DNA of 64,000 nt, from NCBI RefSeq assembly GCF_003234445.2, contig NZ_CP126269.1:2108001-2172000 (forward strand). Reading direction: 5' to 3'. The notes beneath the pieces were generated by a model. That model had not been told where the DNA came from. It did not search any database and saw nothing but the letters and a program-made list of their open reading frames with translations. The DNA comes from Curtobacterium sp. MCLR17_036. GTDB lineage: Bacteria; Actinomycetota; Actinomycetes; Actinomycetales; Microbacteriaceae. The position numbers and the translations under genes are program-made. How positions within the stretch are numbered: position 1 is the first letter of the stretch; every line of letters starts with the position of its first letter. Shown in pieces: positions 21,001-28,167 of the stretch.

Positions 21001-21891
21001 TCGAAGGTCGGCCGTCGGGCGTTCCTCGGCAACAGCGGGATGACGGGCGCCGGACGTTCGGTGCCGCGCGAGGCCCTGGTGGCGGTGCTGTCCGCGGTGC
21101 CGAAGAAGGCCAAGCGCGGGTCGTCGTGGCTCGGGACCCCGCCGGTGCGGCTGCGGCGTGCGGCGACGGCGTTCGACGAGGCACGGACCTTCCGCCCGTC
21201 CAGGCGGCTGAAGGTCGCCCGCGGCTGCTGGGAGCTGCTGCGCCTGGTCGCTCCGATGGTCTCCGCCGCCGTCGCGCTCGGCGTGGCCGGAGCACTGCTG
21301 GCGCTGTGGTCGGCCGTCGGGATCGGGTGGACGGTGCTGCTCGCCGGGCCGGTGCTCATCGCCGCCGGAGCCGTCGCCGCCGTGGTGTCGACGATCGCGA
21401 AGTGGGCGTTCGTCGGCCGGATCACCGCCCGGGAGCACCCGCTGTGGTCGTCGTTCGTCTGGCGCAACGAGGTGCAGGACACCTTCGTCGAGACCGTCGC
21501 CCGGCCGTGGTTCGCCGAGCAGGCCACGGGCACCCCCGCGCTGGCCGTCTGGCTGCGGAGCCTCGGTGCGACGATCGGCCGCGGCACCTGGCTCGAGACG
21601 TACTGGCTGCCGGAGGCCGACCTCGTGTCGATCGGTGCCGGCGCCTCGGTGGCGCGGGGCACCGTGGTGCAGACGCACCTGTTCCACGACCGGGTGATGC
21701 AGCTCGACGCCGTCCGGCTCGACGCGGGCGCGACGCTCGGGCCGCACAGCGTCGTCCTGCCCGCGGCGGGCATCGGCACCGGGGCGACCGTCGGGCCCGC
21801 CTCGCTCGTCATGCGGGGCGAGCAGGTGCCGGGCGGGTCCCGCTGGTCCGGCAACCCGATCGCGCCCTGGGCAGCGGACCGTCCGGCGTGA
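18010..21891 (+). CDS. Pls/PosA-family non-ribosomal peptide synthetase (poly-amino-acid synthetase type)
   Basis: A 1293-residue membrane NRPS, close to the roughly 1300 residues of epsilon-poly-lysine synthetase. Adenylation domain about 25-500: IIFTSGSTGVPKGV (161-174), NTYGPTEAT (300-308), YRSGDLVR, GRADDQVKLGGRRIELGEVD, and the A10 lysine K491 in RTSGK. Carrier domain about 510-580 with the phosphopantetheine serine S543 in HGGGSL. Then three pairs of membrane helices (about 613-670, 830-903, 1073-1133) alternate with three left-handed beta-helix, acyltransferase-like domains (about 713-815, 947-1050, 1183-1293). There is no condensation or thioesterase domain. By analogy it polymerises one amino acid, coupling synthesis to export. 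Its stop overlaps the start of an M1 peptidase, and a PPTase gene lies 2.4 kb downstream. Confidence 0.92.
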   Translation: MTPDAPAGTVQQELARAAHAPAPRTLLDVLAATAAAHPDATALEDPDGTLDYAALLRTVHERADDLARRGVRRGDRVGVRIPSGGRDLYLSILAVLAAGAAYVPVDADDPEERATLVFGEAGVVGVIGAGGVLRDRDGAELPVTDPAASAELPRETDDAWIIFTSGSTGVPKGVAVTHRSAAAFVDAEARMFLQAAPIGPGDRVLAGLSVAFDASCEEMWLAWGHGAALVPAPRSLVRTGVDLGPWLIAHAITVVSTVPTLAALWPDDALEQVRLVIFGGEACPPELAARIASRDRELWNTYGPTEATVVACGALMDGGSPVRIGLPLDGWDLAVVDASGVRVAPGGVGELVIGGVGLGRYLDPAKDAEKYAPFPELGWERAYRSGDLVRYEPEGLVFQGRADDQVKLGGRRIELGEVDAALQALDDVAGGAAVVQRTPAGNQVLVGYVAPVSGATVDVAAANVRLRQELPAALVPLVAVVDSLPTRTSGKVDRAALPWPLPGASDAAVLPDTVAWIAERWSAILGVPVVSVDDDFFAHGGGSLTAAQLVSAVRERFPTTTVADVYDHPRIGALAAALDESGPVSASARDVAPVPPATGLLMTLLGLPVQVLRGLRVLTWTALVAAVLHATTLPFLPVLPWPVLVLALLVFVTPIGKMAVTVVLARLLLAGVRPGSYPRGGPVHLRVWLAERIAEAVDGPSTAGAPWISYYARALGARIGRDVDLHTLPPVTGMLTIGRRASIEPEVDLAGHWLDGDVFHLGHVRVDEDAVVRSRTTLLPGAHVGAGAEVTAGSAVGGPVPAGERWAGAPAERVGSARDDREARPAARRRWLLAYGAGSLAVAGLPVVGVAVGLLVAVALVGRASTLGDALLRALVTVPLATVVAGAVYALLVVVAVRLLGLGLHEGRHPVRSRIGWQVWSTERVLDAARTLLFPLYASLVTPVWLRLLGARVGRDTEISTVLLIPALTQIASGAFLADDTMVATYELGGGRVRIGRSKVGRRAFLGNSGMTGAGRSVPREALVAVLSAVPKKAKRGSSWLGTPPVRLRRAATAFDEARTFRPSRRLKVARGCWELLRLVAPMVSAAVALGVAGALLALWSAVGIGWTVLLAGPVLIAAGAVAAVVSTIAKWAFVGRITAREHPLWSSFVWRNEVQDTFVETVARPWFAEQATGTPALAVWLRSLGATIGRGTWLETYWLPEADLVSIGAGASVARGTVVQTHLFHDRVMQLDAVRLDAGATLGPHSVVLPAAGIGTGATVGPASLVMRGEQVPGGSRWSGNPIAPWAADRPA

Positions 21892-23228
21892 TGTTGACTG
21901 GCACCGTGCCGACCTCCGCGACCACCGACCCGTACACCCCGCACAACGGCGACCGTCGGTGGAGCGCCCAGCACTACGAGCTCCGGCTCGACTACCGCGT
22001 CGCGACGAACCGGCTCGACGCCACGGCGACCATCACGGCGCGGGCGGTCGAACCACTCGACCGGGTCGTCCTCGACCTGCACGGGCTGCACGTCGAGCGC
22101 GTCGACGTCGACGGGCACCGCGCGAAGAAGGTCGCCACGGCGACGCACAAGACCACGGTGACCCCGCACACGCCGATCCCGGCGGGTGCCGCGTTCACCG
22201 TGCACGTGCGGTACCGGGGCACCCCGCGACCGGTGCGGAGCGCCTGGGGGCACCTCGGGTGGGAGGAGCTGACCGACGGCGTCATCGTCGCCGCACAGCC
22301 GACCGGCGCCCCGACGTGGTTCCCCTGCAACGACCGGCCGGACGACAAGGCCACGTACCGCTTCGAGATCGCCACCGAGGACGCCTACGACGTCGTGGCG
22401 AACGGCGACCTGCTCGCGAAGGAGCGGGACCGCGCCGGGACCCGCTGGACCTTCGCGACGGTCGAACCGATGGCGACGTACCTGGCGACCGTGCAGATCG
22501 GTCGGTACCGCACGACCCGGCTCCGCGGCGGCGACGTCCCGGTGACCCTGCACCACCCGGCCGACCTGGCGGCCGCGGCGCGGACCGACTTCGGCCAGGT
22601 GCCGGAGATGCTCGCGCTGTTCGGCGACCGCTTCGGCCCGTACCCGTTCGCGGCGTACGGGGTCGTCGTCACCGACGACGAGCTCGAGATCCCGCTCGAG
22701 GCCCACGGACTCGCCGTGTTCGGCCGGAACCACGTCGACGGCGAGCACGGCACCGACCGGCTCATCGCGCACGAGCTCGCGCACCAGTGGTTCGGGAACT
22801 CGGTGACCCTCGCCCGGTGGCGGGACATCTGGCTGCACGAGGGGTTCGCCTGCTACGCCGAGTGGCTGTGGTCCGAGGAGCGCGGCGGCGACACCGCGGA
22901 CGCCCTCGCCGAGCAGTACCGGCAGAGACTCCTCGACCAGCCGGAGGACCTGGTGGTCGGCGACCCGGGCGCGGCGGACATGTTCGACGACCGCGTCTAC
23001 AAGCGCGGCGCCCTCGCCCTGCACGCCGTCCGCCGCACGTTCGGCGACGACGCCTTCTTCGCCGGCCTGCGGCGCATCACGGAGCGGCACCGGCACGGCT
23101 CGGTGACGGTGCCGGACGTCCTCGACGCGTTCGCGCACGCGGCCGATACCACGTCCGACGCCGTGCACGCGGTCACCGCCCCGTGGATCGACGGGACGGC
23201 GGTGCCCGGCGCGGTCGGACCGCGCTAG
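21891..23228 (+). CDS. M1-family zinc metallo-aminopeptidase
   Basis: A 445-residue peptidase with the N-terminal beta-domain of the aminopeptidase N family. The catalytic motif HELAHQWFGN plus 18 residues then Glu (WLHEGFACYAEW) gives the HExxH-x18-E zinc site; the exopeptidase GAMEN region is replaced by IPLEAHGLAV. It lacks the large C-terminal helical domain of full aminopeptidase N. No signal peptide is evident, so it is probably cytoplasmic. The start ATG shares one base with the NRPS stop (TGATG), so the pair is translationally coupled. Aminopeptidases are known to degrade epsilon-poly-lysine in producing Streptomyces, so self-protection or product trimming is a reasonable guess. Confidence 0.9.
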   Translation: MLTGTVPTSATTDPYTPHNGDRRWSAQHYELRLDYRVATNRLDATATITARAVEPLDRVVLDLHGLHVERVDVDGHRAKKVATATHKTTVTPHTPIPAGAAFTVHVRYRGTPRPVRSAWGHLGWEELTDGVIVAAQPTGAPTWFPCNDRPDDKATYRFEIATEDAYDVVANGDLLAKERDRAGTRWTFATVEPMATYLATVQIGRYRTTRLRGGDVPVTLHHPADLAAAARTDFGQVPEMLALFGDRFGPYPFAAYGVVVTDDELEIPLEAHGLAVFGRNHVDGEHGTDRLIAHELAHQWFGNSVTLARWRDIWLHEGFACYAEWLWSEERGGDTADALAEQYRQRLLDQPEDLVVGDPGAADMFDDRVYKRGALALHAVRRTFGDDAFFAGLRRITERHRHGSVTVPDVLDAFAHAADTTSDAVHAVTAPWIDGTAVPGAVGPR

Positions 23229-23497
23229 CCCGCCAGTTCCCCGACGTCGGCCGGGGTGCTGCTGACCTCGGCCCACACGGCGTCGAGCGAGACGCCGACG
23301 ACCCCGGCGACGGACGCGATGGTCGAGAACGCCGGCGTCGCGATGCGGCCGGTCTCGATCTTCCGGAGCGTCTCGGGCGAGATGCCCGCCCGCAGCGCGG
23401 TGTCGACGATCGACCGCGGGCCACGGGCCGCACGGAGCAGCGCGCCGAGTCGGCGGCCGCGGGCGAGCTCGTCAGGGGTGAGGGGCAGTCGGACCAT
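23225..23497 (-). CDS. XRE-family helix-turn-helix regulator
   Basis: A 90-residue single-domain DNA-binding protein: the segment LARGRRLGALLRAARG, then the helix-turn-helix core ALRAGISPETLRKIETGRIATPAFSTIA (in two parts, about 34-62) typical of Cro/C1-type repressors, and a short tail. Its stop codon overlaps that of the convergent M1 peptidase by 3 bp. Its start is 32 bp from the start of the divergent methionine aminopeptidase. The gap contains two palindromes, so it probably represses itself and that gene. Confidence 0.88.
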   Translation of the reverse strand: MVRLPLTPDELARGRRLGALLRAARGPRSIVDTALRAGISPETLRKIETGRIATPAFSTIASVAGVVGVSLDAVWAEVSSTPADVGELAG

Positions 23498-23505
23498 GGC
23501 GTCAT

Positions 23506-23535
23506 GGTAATACCGGTATGATCATCCGGATGATC
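23506..23535. promoter_or_regulatory. Divergent promoter with overlapping palindromes (likely XRE operator)
   Basis: The region holds GGTAATACC (odd palindrome), ATACCGGTAT at 23510-23519 (perfect 10-bp) and GATCATCCGGATGATC at 23520-23535 (perfect 16-bp, covering the methionine aminopeptidase start). On the plus strand TATGAT at 23517-23522 is a -10, seven bases before the ATG at 23530. On the minus strand TATTAC lies nine bases before the XRE start. Both mRNAs would then be leaderless and both promoters share the palindromes. Confidence 0.7.
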
Positions 23536-24297
23536 GAGATCCTCACCCCGGCCGAGATCGACCGGGCCCGCGCCACCGGCGCCCTGGTCGGCACGATCCT
23601 GCAGACCCTCCGCGAGCGCACCCGGGTCGGCACGAACCTGCTCGACGTCGACCGGTGGGCGAAGGCCATGATCGAGGACGCCGGGGCCGACTCCTGCTAC
23701 GTCGACTACGCCCCCTCGTTCGGACGCGGCCCCTTCGGGCACCACATCTGCACCGCCGTCAACGACGCCGTCCTGCACGGGCTCCCCCACGACCGCGCCC
23801 TGGCCGACGGGGACCTGCTCACACTGGACCTCGCGGTCTCCCTCGACGGCATCGCGGCCGATGCCGCCGTCAGCTTCGTCGTCGGCACCCCGCGCGACGA
23901 GGACCTCGCACTCATCGACGCGACCGAGCGCGCCCTGGCGGCCGGCATCGCCGCGGCCGGACCCGGCGCGCGCACCGGCGACCTGTCGCACGCCATCGGC
24001 ACCATCCTCGAGTCCGCCGGCTTCCCGGTGAACGTCGAGTTCGGCGGCCACGGCATCGGCTCGACCATGCACCAGGACCCGCACGTGTCGAACACCGGTC
24101 GCCCCGGCCGCGGCTACACCCTGCGGCCGGGTCTGCTGCTCGCCCTCGAACCCTGGGTGATGGCGGACACCGACCGGCTCGTCACCGACGCCGACGGCTG
24201 GACCCTGCGGAGCGCCACCGGCACCCGGACGGCCCACACGGAACACACCATCGCGATCACGGAGGACGGCGCCGAGGTGCTCACGCTGCCACGGTGA
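23530..24297 (+). CDS. map: Type I methionine aminopeptidase (stand-alone copy)
   Basis: Removes N-terminal methionine from proteins. The 255-residue protein keeps all dinuclear-metal ligands of the family: D in LTLDLAV, D in IAADAAVSF, H in GHGIGSTMHQDPHV, E in LALEPWVM and E in TEHTIAITEDG; the conserved His in VLHGLP is present. ATG at 23518 is in frame, but the -10 TATGAT lies across it, so the leaderless ATG at 23530 (MIEILTPAEI) is preferred. The housekeeping map normally lies with adk; this copy is tied to the XRE regulator. The 3' end overlaps the convergent PPTase by 17 bp. A role with the NRPS cluster is only positional. Confidence 0.92.
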   Translation: MIEILTPAEIDRARATGALVGTILQTLRERTRVGTNLLDVDRWAKAMIEDAGADSCYVDYAPSFGRGPFGHHICTAVNDAVLHGLPHDRALADGDLLTLDLAVSLDGIAADAAVSFVVGTPRDEDLALIDATERALAAGIAAAGPGARTGDLSHAIGTILESAGFPVNVEFGGHGIGSTMHQDPHVSNTGRPGRGYTLRPGLLLALEPWVMADTDRLVTDADGWTLRSATGTRTAHTEHTIAITEDGAEVLTLPR

Positions 24298-24877
24298 CGC
24301 TGATCCCGCCCGCCGCCACCGCGAGCACCGTGTCGGCGGCGGGGAACAGCACCGTCACCGGGTGCGCGGTCCCCTCCTGGACGGCGGTGGCACGGCGGAG
24401 GTCGACCTCGACGTTCCGCGGGTCGACGCGCAGACCCCGGCCGTCGCGCTTCAGCACGGCCTCCTTGACGGCCCACAGCGCGGCGAGCTCCGTCGCGTCA
24501 CCACGCGCATCGGCCAGCTCGCGCACCGTGAAGGCGTCGAGCGGCGCGGCGGCCACCCGCGACACGCGCTCCACGTCGACACCGAGCGGTCCGGGGCCGA
24601 CGGCGATCGCGACCACACCGGTCGTGCGCGACAGGCTCACCCCGACGTCGGCGCCGTGCACCGTCGCCACGGGCCGTCCGTGGTCAGTCCCCGCGCAGTG
24701 CGGACAGACGCGCCCCACGCGCACGGCGGCCACGTCGACGGCCGCAGCGGACGCGACGGCGGCGACGAGGGCCTCCCGGTCGGCGTCGCGGTCCCGGCCC
24801 GGCGCTCGGAGCGTCACCGTGACGTCACGGAGGCGCGGCTCAGCCACCCGGGCAGCCTCCGACCGCTGAGCGGCCAT
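24281..24877 (-). CDS. 4'-phosphopantetheinyl transferase (Sfp-like)
   Basis: Transfers 4'-phosphopantetheine from coenzyme A to the serine of carrier domains. The 198-residue protein has the GVDVERV magnesium motif and the WAVKEAVLKRDGRGL motif (W-x-x-K-E-A-x-x-K) that define the superfamily, plus HGRPVATV upstream. It also has CPHCAGTDHG, a short Cys pair often seen in actinobacterial Sfp-type members. No other carrier-protein system is in this window except the Pls-like NRPS 2.4 kb away, so that is its most likely client. Start choice is uncertain within the first 18 residues. Confidence 0.88.
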   Translation of the reverse strand: MAAQRSEAARVAEPRLRDVTVTLRAPGRDRDADREALVAAVASAAAVDVAAVRVGRVCPHCAGTDHGRPVATVHGADVGVSLSRTTGVVAIAVGPGPLGVDVERVSRVAAAPLDAFTVRELADARGDATELAALWAVKEAVLKRDGRGLRVDPRNVEVDLRRATAVQEGTAHPVTVLFPAADTVLAVAAGGISVTVAA

Positions 24878-24885
24878 CCGTGCGC

Positions 24886-25089
24886 TCAGGCGTGCGTCAG
24901 CGCGATGAGCGCGACGTTCATGGTGCTGTAGAGCCCTTCGGACCGCGTCGCCTGGCGGACGCGTCCGCGCAGGACCTCGTAGCGGCCGTCGTGCTCGCGC
25001 ACGAAGCCGATGACGCCGGTGGCCGGCGTCGACACGCGGTGGTAGCCGTCCTCGAGCGGGACGACCTCGGTACTCGTGGTGCGCTCCAT
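24886..25089 (-). CDS. Small hypothetical protein (67 aa)
   Basis: Not recognised. The sequence is hydrophilic and compact (METTSTEV-like start, DGYHRVSTPATGVIGFVREHDGRYEVLRGRVRQ split by turns), with one beta-rich stretch and no membrane segment or cysteines. The ATG has a good AAGGGG Shine-Dalgarno eight bases upstream, and a TATGCT -10 lies about 40 bp further up, supporting a real gene. It is co-directional with the PPTase and starts 208 bp from the divergent TPM-domain gene. Confidence 0.6.
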   Translation of the reverse strand: MERTTSTEVVPLEDGYHRVSTPATGVIGFVREHDGRYEVLRGRVRQATRSEGLYSTMNVALIALTHA

Positions 25090-25105
25090 TGCTGTTCCCC
25101 TTCCC

Positions 25106-25119
25106 GTTCGTCGTCGAAC
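25106..25119. promoter_or_regulatory. Inverted repeat in the leader of the 67-aa gene
   Basis: GTTCG-TCGT-CGAAC lies between the putative -10 and the Shine-Dalgarno of the small minus-strand gene. It could be an operator or a small leader hairpin. Its half-sites are in the opposite order to an actinobacterial SOS box. Confidence 0.3.
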
Positions 25120-25297
25120 AGATCCCTCAGCATACCCCGGACCGGGGGACAAGACGCTCACGATCACGCTCGTCCACAGGGTTGCCCGGGAGTCTGTCCG
25201 CGCTCGGATCGGCCTGGATAGACTCCGGGCGAAAGCGCTGCGGTGGCGCGGTTCCGGGCGACGTCGACGGCGTCGACCGGTGACGGACGGAGGACGG

Positions 25298-27301
25298 ATG
25301 CGAGCGGTCCCACACGGATCGACCACGAGCGGGACGAGCACACGGAGGGGGACAGCGCGCCTCCTCGGACGACTCACCGTGGCGCTGCTCGCGACCCTGG
25401 TCGTCCTGGCGCCCGCCGCGACCGCGCACGCCACCGAACCCGTCGAGATCGGCAGCGCCTACGTCCTCGACGAGGCCGACGCGCTCACCCCAGCGCAGCA
25501 GACCTCGGTGGAGCGCGCGGTGTCGGACCTGTACGCCGACACCAGCACGCAGCTCTACGTCGTCTTCGTCCCGACCTTCTCGAACCCCTCCGACCACACG
25601 GCGTGGGGCACGGCCGTGCTCGAGCGGAACCAGATCGAGTCCGACAGCATCCTGCTCGCCGTCGCCGTGCAGGACCGCGACTACGACGTCCAGCAGACGA
25701 ACGAGACCGCGATCAGCAGCTCCGACGTACAGACCGCCGTGCAGGACGACCTGCTCCCCGCGCTGAAGCAGGACGACTGGGCCGGCGCCGCGACCGCCTT
25801 CGCGAGCGGCCTGACCGACTCCCAGGCACCCGCGGACCTGACCTGGCTGTGGATCCTGCTGCTCGTCGTCGTGGTCGGGCTCGTCGTCGTCGTGCTCGTC
25901 GTGCGGACGCGCAACAAGCGGCGCACCGCCGCCGCCACCCGTGCGCAGCAGGCCTCGCTGGCCGACCTCGAGCGGACTGCGGGCGGTGCACTCGTCACGA
26001 TCGACGACGAGCTCCGCACCGCCGAGCAAGAGGTCGGGTTCGCGACCGCGCAGTTCGGCGCGGACGCCGCGAAGCCCTTCGCCGACGCCGTCGCAGCAGC
26101 GCAGCGGTCCGTCCGCACCGCCTTCACGTACCAGCAGCAACTCGACGACGAGGTCCCGGACAGCCCGCAGCAGCGTGCCGAGTGGGCGAACCAGATCATC
26201 GTGATCTGCGAACAGGCGCACGCCGCGATCGACGAGCAGACCGAGGCGTTCGACCGGCTCCGCGCCCTCGAGAACGGCGTCGAGGACGCCGCCGCCGCGC
26301 TGACCCGCGCGGTCGCCGCCGCGCCGGCATCGGTCGACACCGCAGCGGCCGCCCTCGACCGGCTCCGCTCGGACTACACCGGGCGGACGCTCGCGACCGT
26401 GGCGGACAACGTCGACCAGGCCCGGCAGGTCCTCGCCTACGCGTCCGAGCGGTCCGCCGCGGCGGACGAGGCACTCCGTACCGGCGCGAAGGGCGAGGCC
26501 GTGGTCGCGGTGCGCGACGCCCAGCACGCCCTGGCCCAGGTGGAGCAGCTGACGAACGGCGCCGTCGGCGCCGAGCGCACGTTCGCCGAGGCGACCGCAC
26601 GCGCCGGCGCGATGCGCGCCGACATCGAGGGCGACATCGCGGCGGCGCGCGCCCTGTCCCCCGCCGGCCCGGACCTCGCCGCAGCCGTGACGACCGCCGA
26701 GACCGTGCTGCGGCAGGACCTCGACCCGCGCGACCCGCTCACCGCGGTCGACGCCCTGACCCGGGCGAACACCGAGATCGACCGCGCGATCGCCGCGGCC
26801 CGCGGCGCACAGGAGCAGCAGCAGCGCGCGGCGCGGGCGCTCGACGACGCCCTGCGGGACGCACGGAACCGCATCAGTCAGGCGCGGGAGTTCGTCTCCC
26901 TGCACCGCGGCGGTGTCGGGCCGGTCGCCAGGACCCGGCTCTCCGAGGCCGAGCGCGCGCTCGACGACGCCGTCCAGCTCGCCACCACCGACCCGGGGCA
27001 GGCCCTGCAGGCAGCCCGGGCGGCCGAGCAGTACGCCGCCGCGGCGATGGACGCCGCGAACGACGACCTGGGCGGCTGGGGCGGTGGCGGCTTCGGCGGT
27101 CGCGGCGGCGGCCCGCAGCTCGGCGGCCTCGTCACCGGCATCGTGCTCGGCGGGCTCCTCGGCGGCCGCGGCGGCAGCTACGGCGGCGGCTCCTTCGGGG
27201 GCGGCGGCTTCGGCGGCGGGGGCGGCTTCAGCGGCGGCGGGGGCTTCGGCGGCGGCGGCGGGGGCGGCGGCGGGGGCTTCTCCGGCGGCGGACGCTTCTG
27301 A
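25298..27301 (+). CDS. TPM-domain membrane protein with coiled coil and glycine-rich tail
   Basis: A 667-residue exported protein. Order: signal peptide (about 15-46, cleaved near ATAHA), a TPM (TLP18.3/Psb32/MOLO-1) domain about 50-175, one membrane helix 183-203, a basic RTRNKRR stop-transfer, a long Ala/Gln-rich helical and coiled-coil cytoplasmic region to about 580, and a C-terminal tail (about 590-667) made almost only of Gly with Ser/Phe. The start ATG has GGAGG four bases away; GTG at 25280 is an alternative. PspA follows 96 bp downstream; TPM proteins and PspA are commonly paired in actinobacteria and linked to envelope stress. Confidence 0.85.
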   Translation: MRAVPHGSTTSGTSTRRGTARLLGRLTVALLATLVVLAPAATAHATEPVEIGSAYVLDEADALTPAQQTSVERAVSDLYADTSTQLYVVFVPTFSNPSDHTAWGTAVLERNQIESDSILLAVAVQDRDYDVQQTNETAISSSDVQTAVQDDLLPALKQDDWAGAATAFASGLTDSQAPADLTWLWILLLVVVVGLVVVVLVVRTRNKRRTAAATRAQQASLADLERTAGGALVTIDDELRTAEQEVGFATAQFGADAAKPFADAVAAAQRSVRTAFTYQQQLDDEVPDSPQQRAEWANQIIVICEQAHAAIDEQTEAFDRLRALENGVEDAAAALTRAVAAAPASVDTAAAALDRLRSDYTGRTLATVADNVDQARQVLAYASERSAAADEALRTGAKGEAVVAVRDAQHALAQVEQLTNGAVGAERTFAEATARAGAMRADIEGDIAAARALSPAGPDLAAAVTTAETVLRQDLDPRDPLTAVDALTRANTEIDRAIAAARGAQEQQQRAARALDDALRDARNRISQAREFVSLHRGGVGPVARTRLSEAERALDDAVQLATTDPGQALQAARAAEQYAAAAMDAANDDLGGWGGGGFGGRGGGPQLGGLVTGIVLGGLLGGRGGSYGGGSFGGGGFGGGGGFSGGGGFGGGGGGGGGGFSGGGRF

Positions 27302-27397
27302 CGGGACCCCGTCCGACCCACCACGACCTCCCCACCACAGACCACAGACCACGACCTGCCCCATCACCAGTCACACCTCTCTCGAAAGGACCACGAC

Positions 27398-28123
27398 ATG
27401 GCCAAGCAGACGATCTTCGGACGCATTTCCACCCTCGTGCGGGCGAACATCAACCAGCTCATCGACGACGCCGAGGACCCGCAGAAGATGCTGGACCAGC
27501 TCGTGCGCGACTACACGAACAACATCGCCGACGCGAAGACCGCCATCGCGCAGACCATCGGCAACGTGCGCCTGCTCGAGCAGGACCACGAGGAGGACAA
27601 GCGCGCCGCGGTCGAGTGGGGGCAGAAGGCCGCCAACGCGTCCAGCGCCGCCGACCGCTACCGCGCCGAGGGCAAGACCGCCGAGGCGGACAAGTTCGAC
27701 AACCTCGCCAAGATCGCGATCGGCAAGCAGATCGCCGCCGAGCAGGAGGTCTCCGACGCCGAGCCGAACCTCGCCTCGCAGAACGAGGCCGTCGAGAAGC
27801 TCAAGACCGGCCTCGCCGGGATGGAGCATAAGCTCGAGCAGCTCCGTGCCAAGCGCGACAACCTCGTCGCCCGCGCCAAGACGGCCGAGGCCCAGTCGAA
27901 GGTCAACGACGCACTCGGCAACATCGACGTGCTCGACCCGACGAGCGACCTCGGCCGCTTCGAGGAGAAGGTCCGCCGCGAGGAGGCCAAGGTCCTCGGC
28001 CAGCAGGAGCTGCAGTCGTCGAGCCTCGACGCCCAGTTCGAGAGCCTCGAGGACGTCGGCAAGGACGCCGAGGTCGAGGCACGCCTCGCCGCGCTGAAGT
28101 CCGGCGGCTCGCCGACCATCTGA
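27398..28123 (+). CDS. pspA: PspA/IM30 (Vipp1) family protein
   Basis: A 241-residue peripheral membrane protein of the ESCRT-III-like PspA family that coats and repairs stressed membranes. It has the amphipathic first helix (AKQTIFGRISTLVRANIN), the conserved LIDDAEDPQKMLDQLVRDY and a long charged coiled coil to about 200, ending with a short disordered tail. AAAGGA is a clear Shine-Dalgarno ten bases upstream. It probably works with the TPM-domain protein encoded just before it. Confidence 0.93.
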   Translation: MAKQTIFGRISTLVRANINQLIDDAEDPQKMLDQLVRDYTNNIADAKTAIAQTIGNVRLLEQDHEEDKRAAVEWGQKAANASSAADRYRAEGKTAEADKFDNLAKIAIGKQIAAEQEVSDAEPNLASQNEAVEKLKTGLAGMEHKLEQLRAKRDNLVARAKTAEAQSKVNDALGNIDVLDPTSDLGRFEEKVRREEAKVLGQQELQSSSLDAQFESLEDVGKDAEVEARLAALKSGGSPTI

Positions 28124-28167
28124 CGATCGCCCTGACGGCGCCGGACCCCACCTGACAGACTGAGACG

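Noticed and set aside
23530..24297. Methionine aminopeptidase as part of the poly-amino-acid route
   Set aside because: Its own regulator and promoter suffice to explain its position; no biochemical link to the synthetase is visible.
25106..25119. LexA/SOS box
   Set aside because: The actinobacterial box is CGAAC-N4-GTTCG; here the half-sites are in reverse order.
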